Assembly (NCBI RefSeq): GCF_019100565.1
Contig: NZ_JAHRID010000009.1
Location: 143,645-207,644, forward strand
Origin: Arsukibacterium indicum
GTDB lineage: Bacteria; Pseudomonadota; Gammaproteobacteria; Enterobacterales; Alteromonadaceae
Direction of reading: 5' to 3'
DNA: 64,000 nt
Below, piece after piece: positions 56,467 to 64,000 of the stretch. The stretch's first letter is position 1. Every line of letters starts with the position of its first letter. The notes beneath the pieces are model-generated. The model ran no database searches. It was not told the origin of the DNA and worked only from the letters and a program-made list of their open reading frames with translations. The translations under genes were made by a program, and so were the position numbers.

Positions 56467-56960
56467 TGAGCAGGTTGCTGGTGGTGTTTATCATTGCAGC
56501 TGGTGCTTGCCTGATCTCGCCTGTCCGCGCCCAACCGGCCCAGGCAACGTTAAAAGCAGCTTTGTTGTACCGGTTTGTCCAGTATAGTGAATGGTCAGAT
56601 AATCCACCGGCGCAGCAGCATTACTGCATCGCCCAGGATACCGGAGTATTTAATTCGCTAACAGAGATACTGGCGAAACAGGCCCAGGTCTCGCTGTTAA
56701 CGGCCGCCGATCAGGCATCAGAATGCACCGTATTATATTTAACTGCAGAACTTGCCTCCAAACCCGAATGGTCGCAGTTGCTGCAAGCATCCGACCGCCT
56801 CACAGTGGTAGAAGGTGCTGAGCTATTTCGGCAGGGTGCAATGTTTGGTCTGATTGCCGAACCAAACCGGATATCGTTCCGGGTTAACCTGACAATAGCA
56901 AGGCAACAGGGCTTTCACCTCAGCGCCCAGATGCTAAAGTTAGCGAAAGAAATTCATTAG
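56466..56960 (+). CDS. yfiR: YfiR-family periplasmic protein (DUF4154)
   Basis: 164 residues. Signal peptide ends at VRAQ. Family features: ATLKAALLYRFVQYSEW, two Cys (YCIAQ and ECTVLYL), and the ending FRVNLTIARQQGFHLSAQMLKLAKEI. YfiR binds the periplasmic part of the YfiN cyclase and holds it off. Its start overlaps the TonB receptor stop, so the three genes are one operon. Confidence 0.88.
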   Translation: MSRLLVVFIIAAGACLISPVRAQPAQATLKAALLYRFVQYSEWSDNPPAQQHYCIAQDTGVFNSLTEILAKQAQVSLLTAADQASECTVLYLTAELASKPEWSQLLQASDRLTVVEGAELFRQGAMFGLIAEPNRISFRVNLTIARQQGFHLSAQMLKLAKEIH

Positions 56961-57068
56961 CACAGCAAGCCCTGGCTGCCAGTTTTCGCCTGTTTTGTTT
57001 CTTTTGCCGCGACATTATCTGCGAATGTCAGCTAAGCTGAATGGTAAATAATAGGGACTGGCTACAAA

Positions 57069-58040
57069 ATGGAATTTATTCAAGAACTACTTAACGGCGA
57101 TTTTATGCCGCATGGTCATTGTTTGCTATGGCGCACAGACTTACTGGTCCTGCATGTCGGTGGCGACCTGTTAACCTTTATAGCTTATATGCTAATCCCG
57201 GTTGGCCTGGTTCGGCTGGTTCGGGCGCGGGATGACTTGCGTTTTGACTGGATGTTTCTGATGTTCGCCGGCTTTATTTTTTTCTGCGGTGCCACTCACC
57301 TACTTGGCATCATTAATGTCTGGCATGGTTATTACTATATCCATGGCATTATAAAATCAGCCACTGGCCTTATATCGATCGCTACCGCCATTTTACTCTG
57401 GTATCTGCTACCGCACGCGATTAATCTGCCGAGCAAGCGCAATATGCAAGCTAAAATTGCTGAGCTTACCCGGGCAGAACAGCGTCTGGCAGAGTCAAAT
57501 TTGCGACTGGAAGCGGAGGTAAAAAAGCGCACGGCGCAATTAGAGAAAATGGCAACAACGGATGAGCTAACGAATTTGATTAATCGTCGCGAAACGATGC
57601 GGATCCTGGATATTGAAATCTCACGGGCTACCCGTCAGCATACGCCGCTTAGCATAATGATGCTGGATTTAGATGATTTTAAAGCAATTAATGATAATTT
57701 TGGCCACCAGATTGGGGACCAGACACTGAAAACTGCGGCAGAGTGCTGCTGCCAGCAGCTGAGAAAAACCGATTATGTTGGCAGAATAGGCGGTGAGGAG
57801 TTCCTGATTATTCTGCCTGACACAACAATTGACCGGGCGGTTGAGCTGGCAGATCGTATCCGGATTTCGCTGCAGCAATACACGTCAGCAAACAACAGCA
57901 TCCCTCTTTGTACTGCCAGCATAGGGGTAGCCCAATGCCACAAGACTGATAATTCTGCCAGCCTTATCCAACAGGCAGATGAAGCGCTTTATCAGGCAAA
58001 AGCAGCAGGGCGCAACCGGGTGTGTCAGGCTAAACTTTAG
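57069..58040 (+). CDS. Diguanylate cyclase with ethylene-receptor-like copper-site domain
   Basis: 323 residues. Three membrane helices at about 27-130 closely follow the plant/cyanobacterial ethylene-binding domain: Asp33 before FIAYMLIP, an aromatic W before the second helix, and FFCGATHLL with Cys73 and His77. In ETR1 the matching Asp, Cys and His are D25, C65 and H69; the spacing from Asp to Cys is 40 in both. A coiled coil (about 140-165) leads to a GGDEF domain with intact RIGGEEF near residue 240. It is inferred to make c-di-GMP under control of a Cu(I)-bound small ligand; ethylene itself is unproven. Confidence 0.85.
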   Translation: MEFIQELLNGDFMPHGHCLLWRTDLLVLHVGGDLLTFIAYMLIPVGLVRLVRARDDLRFDWMFLMFAGFIFFCGATHLLGIINVWHGYYYIHGIIKSATGLISIATAILLWYLLPHAINLPSKRNMQAKIAELTRAEQRLAESNLRLEAEVKKRTAQLEKMATTDELTNLINRRETMRILDIEISRATRQHTPLSIMMLDLDDFKAINDNFGHQIGDQTLKTAAECCCQQLRKTDYVGRIGGEEFLIILPDTTIDRAVELADRIRISLQQYTSANNSIPLCTASIGVAQCHKTDNSASLIQQADEALYQAKAAGRNRVCQAKL

Positions 58041-58146
58041 TAGCGAAACCAAGCGTTGCAGGCAGACTGACAGCGTCATCGTAGCCTAAGGCTGTTCAGC
58101 AGACACTGAAAGATCCGGACTAAGATGGTAGACTGATGCTATTAGC

Positions 58147-58869
58147 ATGTACCGGGTGTTTATGATGCGCATTGTGTTGTTGTCTTTTCTTTTTGCCTGG
58201 CAGGTTTTCGCCGCGCCGAAAACGCTGCAGGTAGCGGTAAATATCGGCCCGCCCTGGGCGTACTATCAGGAAGATGAAGGTGTCACAGGTATAGACGTCG
58301 AAATTATCCGGCATATTTTCAGCACGATGGGCTATAACACCGAGTTTCAGCTGTTAGGTTATAACCGCCTTATTAAAGAATTTAACGAGGGCAAATATGA
58401 TGTCGCCAGCCCCGCGGCGTTTCCGCCAGAACATGGCCATTTAACCCAAACTTATCTTCCGTTTGAAGACGTAGCCGTATCTTTAAAAAGCGAAAATCAC
58501 ACTATTGATTCTATTGCAGATTTAGCTGAAAAAAACATTATTGCCTATCAATTCGCCCAATCAGTACTGGGCGAGGAATTTGCCAACGTGGTGCAGGACG
58601 CCAATTATTTAGAAATTGCTGAGCGGGAGTTACAATTAAAGTTGCTGGTAAATCACCGGACTGATGTCGTAATCGGCGAGCGCAGGTTATTGGTTTATAT
58701 TATGCAGCAACACTTTCCAGGCCAGCAATTAGCCATACATCCAATATTTAACACCACTTCGTACGGTGCCATTATTAAAGACTCTGCGTTGCAGCAACAG
58801 TTTGATGAACAGCTAAGTAAACTAAAAGCATCTGGCCATTATGATGAAATATTAAACAAGTGGCCTTGA
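58147..58869 (+). CDS. Periplasmic solute-binding-like protein, family 3
   Basis: About 240 residues. The ATG at 58147 is used; 58162 and 58165 are equally possible because no start has a good ribosome site. Signal peptide ends at VFAAP. The pattern LQVAVNIGPPWAYYQEDEGVTGIDVEIIRHIF and GKYDVASPAAF fits family 3 binding proteins. No transporter genes nearby. Confidence 0.75.
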   Translation: MYRVFMMRIVLLSFLFAWQVFAAPKTLQVAVNIGPPWAYYQEDEGVTGIDVEIIRHIFSTMGYNTEFQLLGYNRLIKEFNEGKYDVASPAAFPPEHGHLTQTYLPFEDVAVSLKSENHTIDSIADLAEKNIIAYQFAQSVLGEEFANVVQDANYLEIAERELQLKLLVNHRTDVVIGERRLLVYIMQQHFPGQQLAIHPIFNTTSYGAIIKDSALQQQFDEQLSKLKASGHYDEILNKWP

Positions 58870-58922
58870 TCTGGGCTTTCATTAGATATGGGTTAATCGC
58901 AAGTAGTAAAAGGACAGCCGTA

Positions 58923-59819
58923 ATGTTGACTTTAATCGTCCGGATTCTTTGCCTGGCAGGCCTGTGTTGTTGCTTCGCTTATGCTGCAGAAAACCAAATA
59001 ACCATTACCGTACCGGCCCCCCGCTCATTGCATGATATTTCCCATGACTACCATATACGCCTGTTAGATATCGCTTTGGCCAATTCGGGGATGGACCGCA
59101 GCAACGTTATTGTCAGGCAAGTGCCTGCTATTTCTGAGGGCAGAGCAAAAGTTGAGTTAAAAAAAGGTACCTTAATAAATTTATACTGGCTTGGCGCAGA
59201 AACGGCACTGGCGGACGATTTAATCGCTATTGAAATTCCAACAACGCGCGGTCTGATTGGTTTTCGGAAGTTTATTATCGCTAGAACGCAGCGACAGGAG
59301 TTTGCCGGGATTAATTCGCTGTCTGCGCTCAGTCTTAAAATTGCATGTCAGGGGCAGCACTGGGCCGATACCACCATTCTAACTCAGGCAGGCCTCAGGG
59401 TTACCACGTCAGTAAATTATGAAACACTGTTTCAGATGGTAGCGCTGGGCCGTTGTGACTATTTCCCGCGGGGCTATCACGATGTGTTGTTGGAACTTGA
59501 GCAGCGGGCTACCACCTATCCGGAGCTCATGCGCTATGACGATATTATGCTGCACTACCCCTTTGCCGTGTTCTTTTATGTGTCAAAATCGGCTCCTGAG
59601 TTAGCGGAAAAACTGCAAGCCGGCATGGAAATAGCCGCAAAAACTGGTCAAATAAACGAATTAATGCAGCAGCATCCGCTGACCAAAGCAGTATTTCCGC
59701 TGATTAATGGCAAGCCTGAGTTCTTTTTAAGCATCCCTAACCCAACCATGCAGTTTGATGATATTTCTAATCCAGATTACTGGATAACGCCGTCAGATTT
59801 TGGGATAACGACTCAATAG
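58923..59819 (+). CDS. Periplasmic solute-binding-like protein, second of pair
   Basis: 298 residues from the ATG at 58923, which has AAGGA in front. Signal peptide ends at AYAAE. The mature protein reads as a two-lobed binding protein (GLIGFRKFIIARTQRQEF, LKIACQGQHWADTTIL, LGRCDYFPRGYHDVLLE), more diverged than its neighbour. It starts 53 nt after the previous gene, probably in the same operon. Confidence 0.7.
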   Translation: MLTLIVRILCLAGLCCCFAYAAENQITITVPAPRSLHDISHDYHIRLLDIALANSGMDRSNVIVRQVPAISEGRAKVELKKGTLINLYWLGAETALADDLIAIEIPTTRGLIGFRKFIIARTQRQEFAGINSLSALSLKIACQGQHWADTTILTQAGLRVTTSVNYETLFQMVALGRCDYFPRGYHDVLLELEQRATTYPELMRYDDIMLHYPFAVFFYVSKSAPELAEKLQAGMEIAAKTGQINELMQQHPLTKAVFPLINGKPEFFLSIPNPTMQFDDISNPDYWITPSDFGITTQ

Positions 59820-59851
59820 TAGTCAAGGTCACAGCAGTTTGTCGGTGAAAC

Positions 59852-60193
59852 TTACAAATTGCTAGTGATAATAAGGGCTACTCCACACTTTAACGGGATC
59901 AAAAGATAGCGATGTCCCAGCGCCAATGCATCATCTAACACCCGGTTGGTTTGGTGTAACAACGGCTGTAACATCACGTGCCCGGCAGGCGCTGACAAGC
60001 CAGGTTCGCCAAGCCATGTTACAATTTGCCCTGCCGGCTTGCCAAACAAACCGGCAAAGGCCAGTTTACCGGCAAACCCTGAGCCCAACACCAGCCCGGC
60101 ACCAGCCAGCACCTTAATAATATGGCGGCGCCGGTCATCAACCAGACTGTGCTTATCCCAATCAAACTTACGCCGCGCTAACTCACTTTTCAT
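59852..60193 (-). CDS. Small membrane or Tat-type hypothetical protein
   Basis: 113 residues. RRRHIIKVLAGAGLVLGSGFAG resembles a twin-arginine signal or a single membrane anchor after a charged N-terminus. The rest has no recognised domain. It follows the VOC gene on the same strand by 30 nt with a weak AGG site. Confidence 0.45.
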   Translation of the reverse strand: MKSELARRKFDWDKHSLVDDRRRHIIKVLAGAGLVLGSGFAGKLAFAGLFGKPAGQIVTWLGEPGLSAPAGHVMLQPLLHQTNRVLDDALALGHRYLLIPLKCGVALIITSNL

Positions 60194-60223
60194 GGCAAAA
60201 CCTAATCGTTTGCACCGTGTCGT

Positions 60224-60619
60224 TTATTGCATAGAATGTAAGCCAATTAAATTTCCCTCTGTATCGCGGACAACAGCACAGAATCCGTGATCCCCGATAG
60301 ACATTTTATGCTGATGAACACTGCCACCATGCGCTGCAGCGCGATCTGCTGTTACACCGCAATCATCACAACCAAAATACACCAGGGTACCACCACTGCC
60401 AGGCGTATAACCTGCCATCTTAACCAGGCTGCCGCCAGCTCCGTAATAATTCATGCCGTTTTCTTTGTCCATTGGAAAAAACCACATGTCCATTTCCATC
60501 TCCGGCGTGGGTGATGGCATCTGCACCAGCTCGATTTCAAATAGCGCCTGATAAAAAGCTTTGGCACGCGCCATATCGTTTACGTAAATTTCAAAGTGCA
60601 CTACCGGGTTATGTTTCAT
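60224..60619 (-). CDS. VOC-family protein (glyoxalase/dioxygenase superfamily)
   Basis: 131 residues with two beta-alpha-beta-beta-beta modules. VHFEIYVNDMARAKAFYQALFEIEL at the start and FCAVVRDTEGNLIGLHSM at the end are typical. Small stand-alone member of the glyoxalase/extradiol dioxygenase fold. Activity unknown. Confidence 0.87.
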   Translation of the reverse strand: MKHNPVVHFEIYVNDMARAKAFYQALFEIELVQMPSPTPEMEMDMWFFPMDKENGMNYYGAGGSLVKMAGYTPGSGGTLVYFGCDDCGVTADRAAAHGGSVHQHKMSIGDHGFCAVVRDTEGNLIGLHSMQ

Positions 60620-60838
60620 TGGCTCGCTCCTGGTCTGTCAGAATTAAAGTGATTATAAGTTACATAGCCGTGGCATGAGGCCCGGCATCAGCGACAAATG
60701 CTGCAGCAAAGATAGCAGTGATTAACTTACTTTACGTAGTCGGATAAACAATATGTAGATCGACAAGGAGCGGAAATAACACGAAAAAAAACTATCGCTT
60801 AGCTACAGGTAAATTGAATTTAATGTTCTGAAAGTATT
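60620..60838. other. Intergenic stretch left of the attachment site
   Basis: About 220 bases between the VOC gene and the tRNA fragment. I see no gene, hairpin terminator or repeat in it that I can support. Confidence 0.5.
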
Positions 60839-60894
60839 TGGTGCCTAGGGTCGGACTCGAACCGACACGGAGTTTCCCCCGGCGGATTTTGAAT
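60839..60894 (-). tRNA. 3' part of tRNA-Leu(CAA), attachment site of an integrated element
   Basis: Read on the minus strand it gives, in order, the anticodon loop TTCAAAA (anticodon CAA), the 3' anticodon stem TCCGC, a long class II variable arm (CGGGG/CTCCG around GAAA), the T arm (GTCGG-TTCGAGT-CCGAC), the 3' acceptor strand CCTAGGC, discriminator A and CCA. The 5' half is missing: the bases before the loop (GTTTC-A) cannot pair with TCCGC, and no GCCTAGG acceptor strand follows in the next 110 bases. The break is at the anticodon stem/loop, a common crossover site, and integrase genes follow at once. The complete tRNA should be at the other end of the element, beyond the window. Confidence 0.85.
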
Positions 60895-61001
60895 GAAACG
60901 CTTGTAGACTCTTGATGCTATTAATTCAATAGCTTAACAGAGAAAATCCTCCACCTTTATGAAAACTTCACAAAAGGTGTTTCGATTTCAGGAGTCTAGT
61001 T

Positions 61002-62279
61002 ATGGCAAAAATCCTTGAAAAACACCAGCTTACACCTAACCTTCAAATCCACAAGCAATCTAACTGTTACAACTGGATTGCTCGGTTAAAAATCAAAAAC
61101 GTCTACCTGTCCCGTTCTACCAAAACCCGTGACTTACCAGAGGCAATCGCAAAAGCTCACCGCCTCCTAATCGAATATGAGATCCGCTTTGAGACGAATA
61201 ATTTTGTAATCGAATCTAAGCGCTTCTCGTATATTGCCGAAAAAGTCATCCACCAAATGAGAGTAGCAATGGCAACAGGCACCGGAAAAGTCATCTATGA
61301 TGACTATATTGGTGCACTCAATAAATACCATATCCCTTTCTTTGGTGACACCCACATTACGCGTATCGATGCAGATCAACTTGACGATTTTGACGTGTGG
61401 CGTGTCAAAGAGTTAGGCAGGATACCGGCTAAATCCACGATCCAAAACCACAACTCAGCAATGCAAATGGTATTCGATTTTGCGGTCAAACGTAAGTACA
61501 TGCTGATATCTCAAGTACCGACTCTGGAAAACAAAGGCGCTAGTGGTTCAAGGCGTGCCGCATTCACGGTAGATGAATATGCGCGAGTAAGAGAACAAGT
61601 AGTACAGATGGCCAAGGAAGGCAGACGGGAGAAAACCCGCCAACTCCGCGAGTTACTTATAGACTACATGGATTTTGCTATTCTGACTGGCATGCGGCCT
61701 GGCTCAGAAATGGATAATCTAACATGGGCTGATTTACACCCTGAACGGGATGACTCGCAGATACGGTTTTATGTCACTGTGAGGAAGGGCAAGACGACAA
61801 AATATACCGGCACCCGCGAGATCGTGTGTAAAGCAGCAATAGTCAAAGTGCTGAACCGACTATCAGACCGTTTCCCTGATCGAGTTGGTACTGAGCAGCT
61901 GTTCCGTCTCTCTGATGGCTCAACCTCTAAGGAAATGAACAGACATTTCGATAATGCTTTAGAATTGATTGAGTTGAAGAATTCACAATATGGGCAAAGA
62001 AGTTTATATTCGCTAAGGCACAGCTACATTACGTGGGAACTGGCAGCACAAAACGTCAGTATTGATGTGTTAGCGCGGCAGTGTGGCACTGGCATTCAAA
62101 TGATTGAGCAACATTATAGCCACGTCATCCCGAGAATGTTCGGTCGGCAATTGTCCGGGATTGAGCTGGAAACCAAAGAGAGAGTCGTTCGGCAGTTTGA
62201 AGACGTAACTTACGATGAGCAGTTACGGCAACGCATGGACGAATGGGCATACAACTATAAGCATCGAGGCTATATCTAG
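61002..62279 (+). CDS. Tyrosine recombinase (site-specific integrase) 1
   Basis: 425 residues. An N-terminal arm-binding-like region (to about 65), a SAM-like core-binding domain (about 70-175, with FFGDTHITRIDADQLDDFDVWR), then the catalytic domain: Arg232 in TGMRPGSE, Lys in RKGKTTKYTGTRE, YSLRHSYITW with Arg339, and the nucleophile Tyr in QHYSHV. In the usual HxxR box the first His is Tyr here, and the later LGH box reads QCGT. It lies 108 nt from the tRNA fragment, so it likely drives integration there. Confidence 0.9.
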   Translation: MAKILEKHQLTPNLQIHKQSNCYNWIARLKIKNVYLSRSTKTRDLPEAIAKAHRLLIEYEIRFETNNFVIESKRFSYIAEKVIHQMRVAMATGTGKVIYDDYIGALNKYHIPFFGDTHITRIDADQLDDFDVWRVKELGRIPAKSTIQNHNSAMQMVFDFAVKRKYMLISQVPTLENKGASGSRRAAFTVDEYARVREQVVQMAKEGRREKTRQLRELLIDYMDFAILTGMRPGSEMDNLTWADLHPERDDSQIRFYVTVRKGKTTKYTGTREIVCKAAIVKVLNRLSDRFPDRVGTEQLFRLSDGSTSKEMNRHFDNALELIELKNSQYGQRSLYSLRHSYITWELAAQNVSIDVLARQCGTGIQMIEQHYSHVIPRMFGRQLSGIELETKERVVRQFEDVTYDEQLRQRMDEWAYNYKHRGYI

Positions 62280-62280
62280 C

Positions 62281-62286
62281 AGGAGG
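62281..62286 (+). promoter_or_regulatory. Strong ribosome binding site that sets a TTG start
   Basis: AGGAGG lies 5 nt before TTG at 62292. The next in-frame ATG (62319) is much further away, so TTG is taken as the start of integrase 2. Confidence 0.75.
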
Positions 62287-62291
62287 CAGCG

Positions 62292-63566
62292 TTGGCGTAT
62301 CAGGAACGAGTTGCAGTAATGGAGGGGTTATACCTTTATACTCAGACCAATTCAAAGCGCTGGTACGCCCGCTTTAAAGTCGATAAAAAGCACGTTACCT
62401 TTTCGACCGGCGAGACCGAGTTAGAAAAAGCGAAAGTTGTAGCAATTGATGCAATGTACAAGCGTCGAGCAGAGATAAAACTTGGTATTGCGGCTGGTGC
62501 TCAACCGTTTACCGCACTTGCGAATGAGGTCATTGCTGATCTTGAGGCGTTGATTGATAAAGGCGTTTCAAAGAAGAATAACTCAATCTACAAAGGCATT
62601 CTGCTGAACTACCATATCCCATTTTTCAAAGACCAGCGCATAGACCAAATCACGCAGTCTGATATGGACAACTTCCATCGTTGGCGCGAAGTGAAGTTTG
62701 GCCGGCAACCATCAAAATCTACTTTACAAAGCCACAATGCTGCACTCAGTAAAATTTACGACAAGGCATTAAGAAAAGGCCAAATCACCAAATACCATAT
62801 TCCAGCTTTTGAAACTGACGGCAAACGGCAAGAACGTCGTGCCGCTTTCACATGGGAAGAGTATCGCAAAATCTCTGACTTTATTACTGACGAGATGCAA
62901 CGGACTAAAAACAAGAAAAGCAAAATGCTTCTTGAGCTGATGGAAGACTACATCGACTTTGCGCTGGCAACGGGTATGAGGCCAGGCACAGAGATTGAAC
63001 ACGTACAGTGGCGCGATATCAGTTTTAGATTGGCAGATGGTGTACCAGAAATCACCGTAGCCGTTCGTAAAGGCAAAACTACTTTATATACCGGTACTCG
63101 GCAAGTTGTTGTACGTAGCGACTTCGTTGCCAATCTTGAACAACTCGTTGAACGCTTCCCAGATCGAAAAGCCGATGACAAAGTGTTCCGACTATCTGAC
63201 GGTACAGAACCTAAAAGCCTGAGCAGAAAATTTACCGATATCCTTGAGAAACTTAATCTGCGGCAGAGCCCATACGGTGAACGCACCCTTTACTCACTTC
63301 GCCACTCTTACATCACTTGGAATTTAAAGAGTAAGGCTGATTACGCAGCACTAGCAAAACAGTGCGGGACAAGCATTGAAATGATTGACAGAACATATAG
63401 TCATTTACTGCCGACGATGTTCAGGCAGGAGTTTAGTGGGGTGATGTATGAGCAAAAAGAGCCTGACTCGTTGAAGCGCCGTGAAATCAGTAAGAAAGCC
63501 AAGGAGTCAAATATTAGGAGTTATGCTTGGTTTGCTGAAAATTATGAGAAACGTAAGTTTGTTTAG
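62292..63566 (+). CDS. Tyrosine recombinase (site-specific integrase) 2
   Basis: 424 residues from a TTG start. Same layout as the first integrase and clearly a paralog: YHIPFFKDQRIDQIT, TGMRPGTE, RKGKTTLYTGTRQ, TLYSLRHSYITW, KQCGTSIEMIDRTYSHLLP. The genes are 12 nt apart in one operon. Tandem full-length integrases suggest cooperation, or divergence in site choice. Confidence 0.9.
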   Translation: MAYQERVAVMEGLYLYTQTNSKRWYARFKVDKKHVTFSTGETELEKAKVVAIDAMYKRRAEIKLGIAAGAQPFTALANEVIADLEALIDKGVSKKNNSIYKGILLNYHIPFFKDQRIDQITQSDMDNFHRWREVKFGRQPSKSTLQSHNAALSKIYDKALRKGQITKYHIPAFETDGKRQERRAAFTWEEYRKISDFITDEMQRTKNKKSKMLLELMEDYIDFALATGMRPGTEIEHVQWRDISFRLADGVPEITVAVRKGKTTLYTGTRQVVVRSDFVANLEQLVERFPDRKADDKVFRLSDGTEPKSLSRKFTDILEKLNLRQSPYGERTLYSLRHSYITWNLKSKADYAALAKQCGTSIEMIDRTYSHLLPTMFRQEFSGVMYEQKEPDSLKRREISKKAKESNIRSYAWFAENYEKRKFV

Positions 63567-63593
63567 TGAATTTTCAGGGGGATAAAACCTTTA

Positions 63594-64000
63594 TCAAGGG
63601 AGCCAATAATAAATATCTAAATCAACACGCGCTATTCGTTTTCGTTGAGCTACTCGTGTTGCAACAGTTTGAAACTCTCTGCTTATCTCGGGGGTAAGTC
63701 TTTTAATAGTGCACCATTTAGGCAAATTCACACCCTCTGGCTCCTTTTTCAATGCATAAGCTACATGGCTATCAAGCGGTATTTCAAGCCATTTTCTAAT
63801 TCGCGAAAGATCGTAGTATTCGCAAAGGTCCTTGTTATATGTAACATCTCTTAAGAACAAATTTAGTGCTTTCCTTGCAGCTCCCCAGCTTTTTGCATTA
63901 GTGGGAAATTGATTATAAATATTGGGTAAGCGGATTAAATGGTTGATCTTACCTTTGCATGAGAGTGAGACAGACCGGCATCTCATCGGATTATCTGGTT
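63594..64000 (-). CDS. Element-borne gene of unknown function, probably cut by the window
   Basis: The minus-strand frame stops at 63594 and an ATG lies at 63986, but the frame stays open to the window edge, so the true start may be outside. The visible part (at least 130 residues) is helical and basic: SWGAARKALNLFLRDVTYNKDL, SRIRKWLEIPLDSHVAYALKK, and a C-terminal VATRVAQRKRIARVDLDIYYW. I do not recognise the family. It converges on the integrases and is likely the first cargo gene of the element. Confidence 0.6.
   Translation of the reverse strand, partial: PDNPMRCRSVSLSCKGKINHLIRLPNIYNQFPTNAKSWGAARKALNLFLRDVTYNKDLCEYYDLSRIRKWLEIPLDSHVAYALKKEPEGVNLPKWCTIKRLTPEISREFQTVATRVAQRKRIARVDLDIYYWLP

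Noticed and set aside
60839..61000. A complete tRNA-Leu at the integrase boundary
   Set aside because: The 5' acceptor strand, D arm and 5' anticodon stem are absent in the bases to the right of the anticodon loop.
1..64000. CRISPR arrays, insertion sequences with terminal repeats, rRNA genes
   Set aside because: None was seen when reading both strands; the only clear mobile-element trace is the tRNA-Leu/integrase end.

Overview
The window looks like chromosomal DNA of an aquatic gammaproteobacterium of the Alteromonadales/Rheinheimera-Alishewanella type. That placement is inferred from gene content and protein style: PhoBR-linked TonB receptors, FolM, ArsJ, HiPIP, many GGDEF and MCP genes. 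No rRNA, complete tRNA or CRISPR array was seen. The left edge cuts the signal peptide of a subtilisin-like protease. The right end (from about 60.84 kb) is the start of an integrated element.

Layout. 0-2.2 kb: secreted S8 protease. 2.3-14.3 kb: phosphate block 1, with Pit transporter plus DUF47 partner, pstSCAB-phoU (first Pst system, minus strand), an ACT-domain protein, and ppk1-ppx. 14.3-19.1 kb: patatin-like lipase, MBL-fold hydrolase, M20 amidohydrolase, Tag glycosylase, a solute-binding protein. 19.2-27.0 kb: phoR and phoB, then divergently a large beta-helix lipoprotein and a TonB-dependent receptor. 27.1-32.0 kb: OmpW, a small periplasmic protein, a two-component system, an OprP-type porin. 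32.3-38.9 kb: second Pst system (pstB2 A2 C2 S2) and a chemoreceptor. 39.0-43.0 kb: small lipoprotein, PhoU-like protein, arsR-GAPDH-arsJ arsenate resistance. 43.1-53.0 kb: mixed genes (GGDEF/EAL protein, FolM, HiPIP, second chemoreceptor, SMP-30 protein, GNAT, DJ-1, pirin). 53.2-58.0 kb: c-di-GMP block, with a YfiN-like cyclase, a TonB receptor, YfiR, and a cyclase carrying an ethylene-receptor-like copper-site domain. 58.1-60.6 kb: two solute-binding-like proteins, a small protein, a VOC protein. 60.8-64 kb: 3' part of tRNA-Leu(CAA) as an attachment site, two tandem tyrosine recombinases, and an element gene running to the edge.

How it works together. About half the window serves phosphate acquisition, storage and sensing. 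Reading the intergenic regions by eye gives Pho-box arrays (7-mers like CTGTCAT repeated every 11 bp) before phoB, the lipoprotein-TonB receptor pair, the porin, the chemoreceptor, pstS2, pstC2 and, more weakly, ppk1. The best three have a -10-like hexamer exactly 10 nt downstream. This suggests a phosphate-starvation regulon that joins a porin, a TonB receptor with a surface lipoprotein, a chemoreceptor and a second Pst transporter. The first Pst operon has no convincing Pho box. The arsenate-resistance operon fits this setting, because arsenate enters through phosphate transporters.

The most notable observations are the Pho-linked lipoprotein/TonB receptor pair, the Pho-linked chemoreceptor, the ethylene-receptor-like diguanylate cyclase, and the element integrated at the anticodon loop of tRNA-Leu. 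All family calls come from reading translations and motifs; no database search was run.
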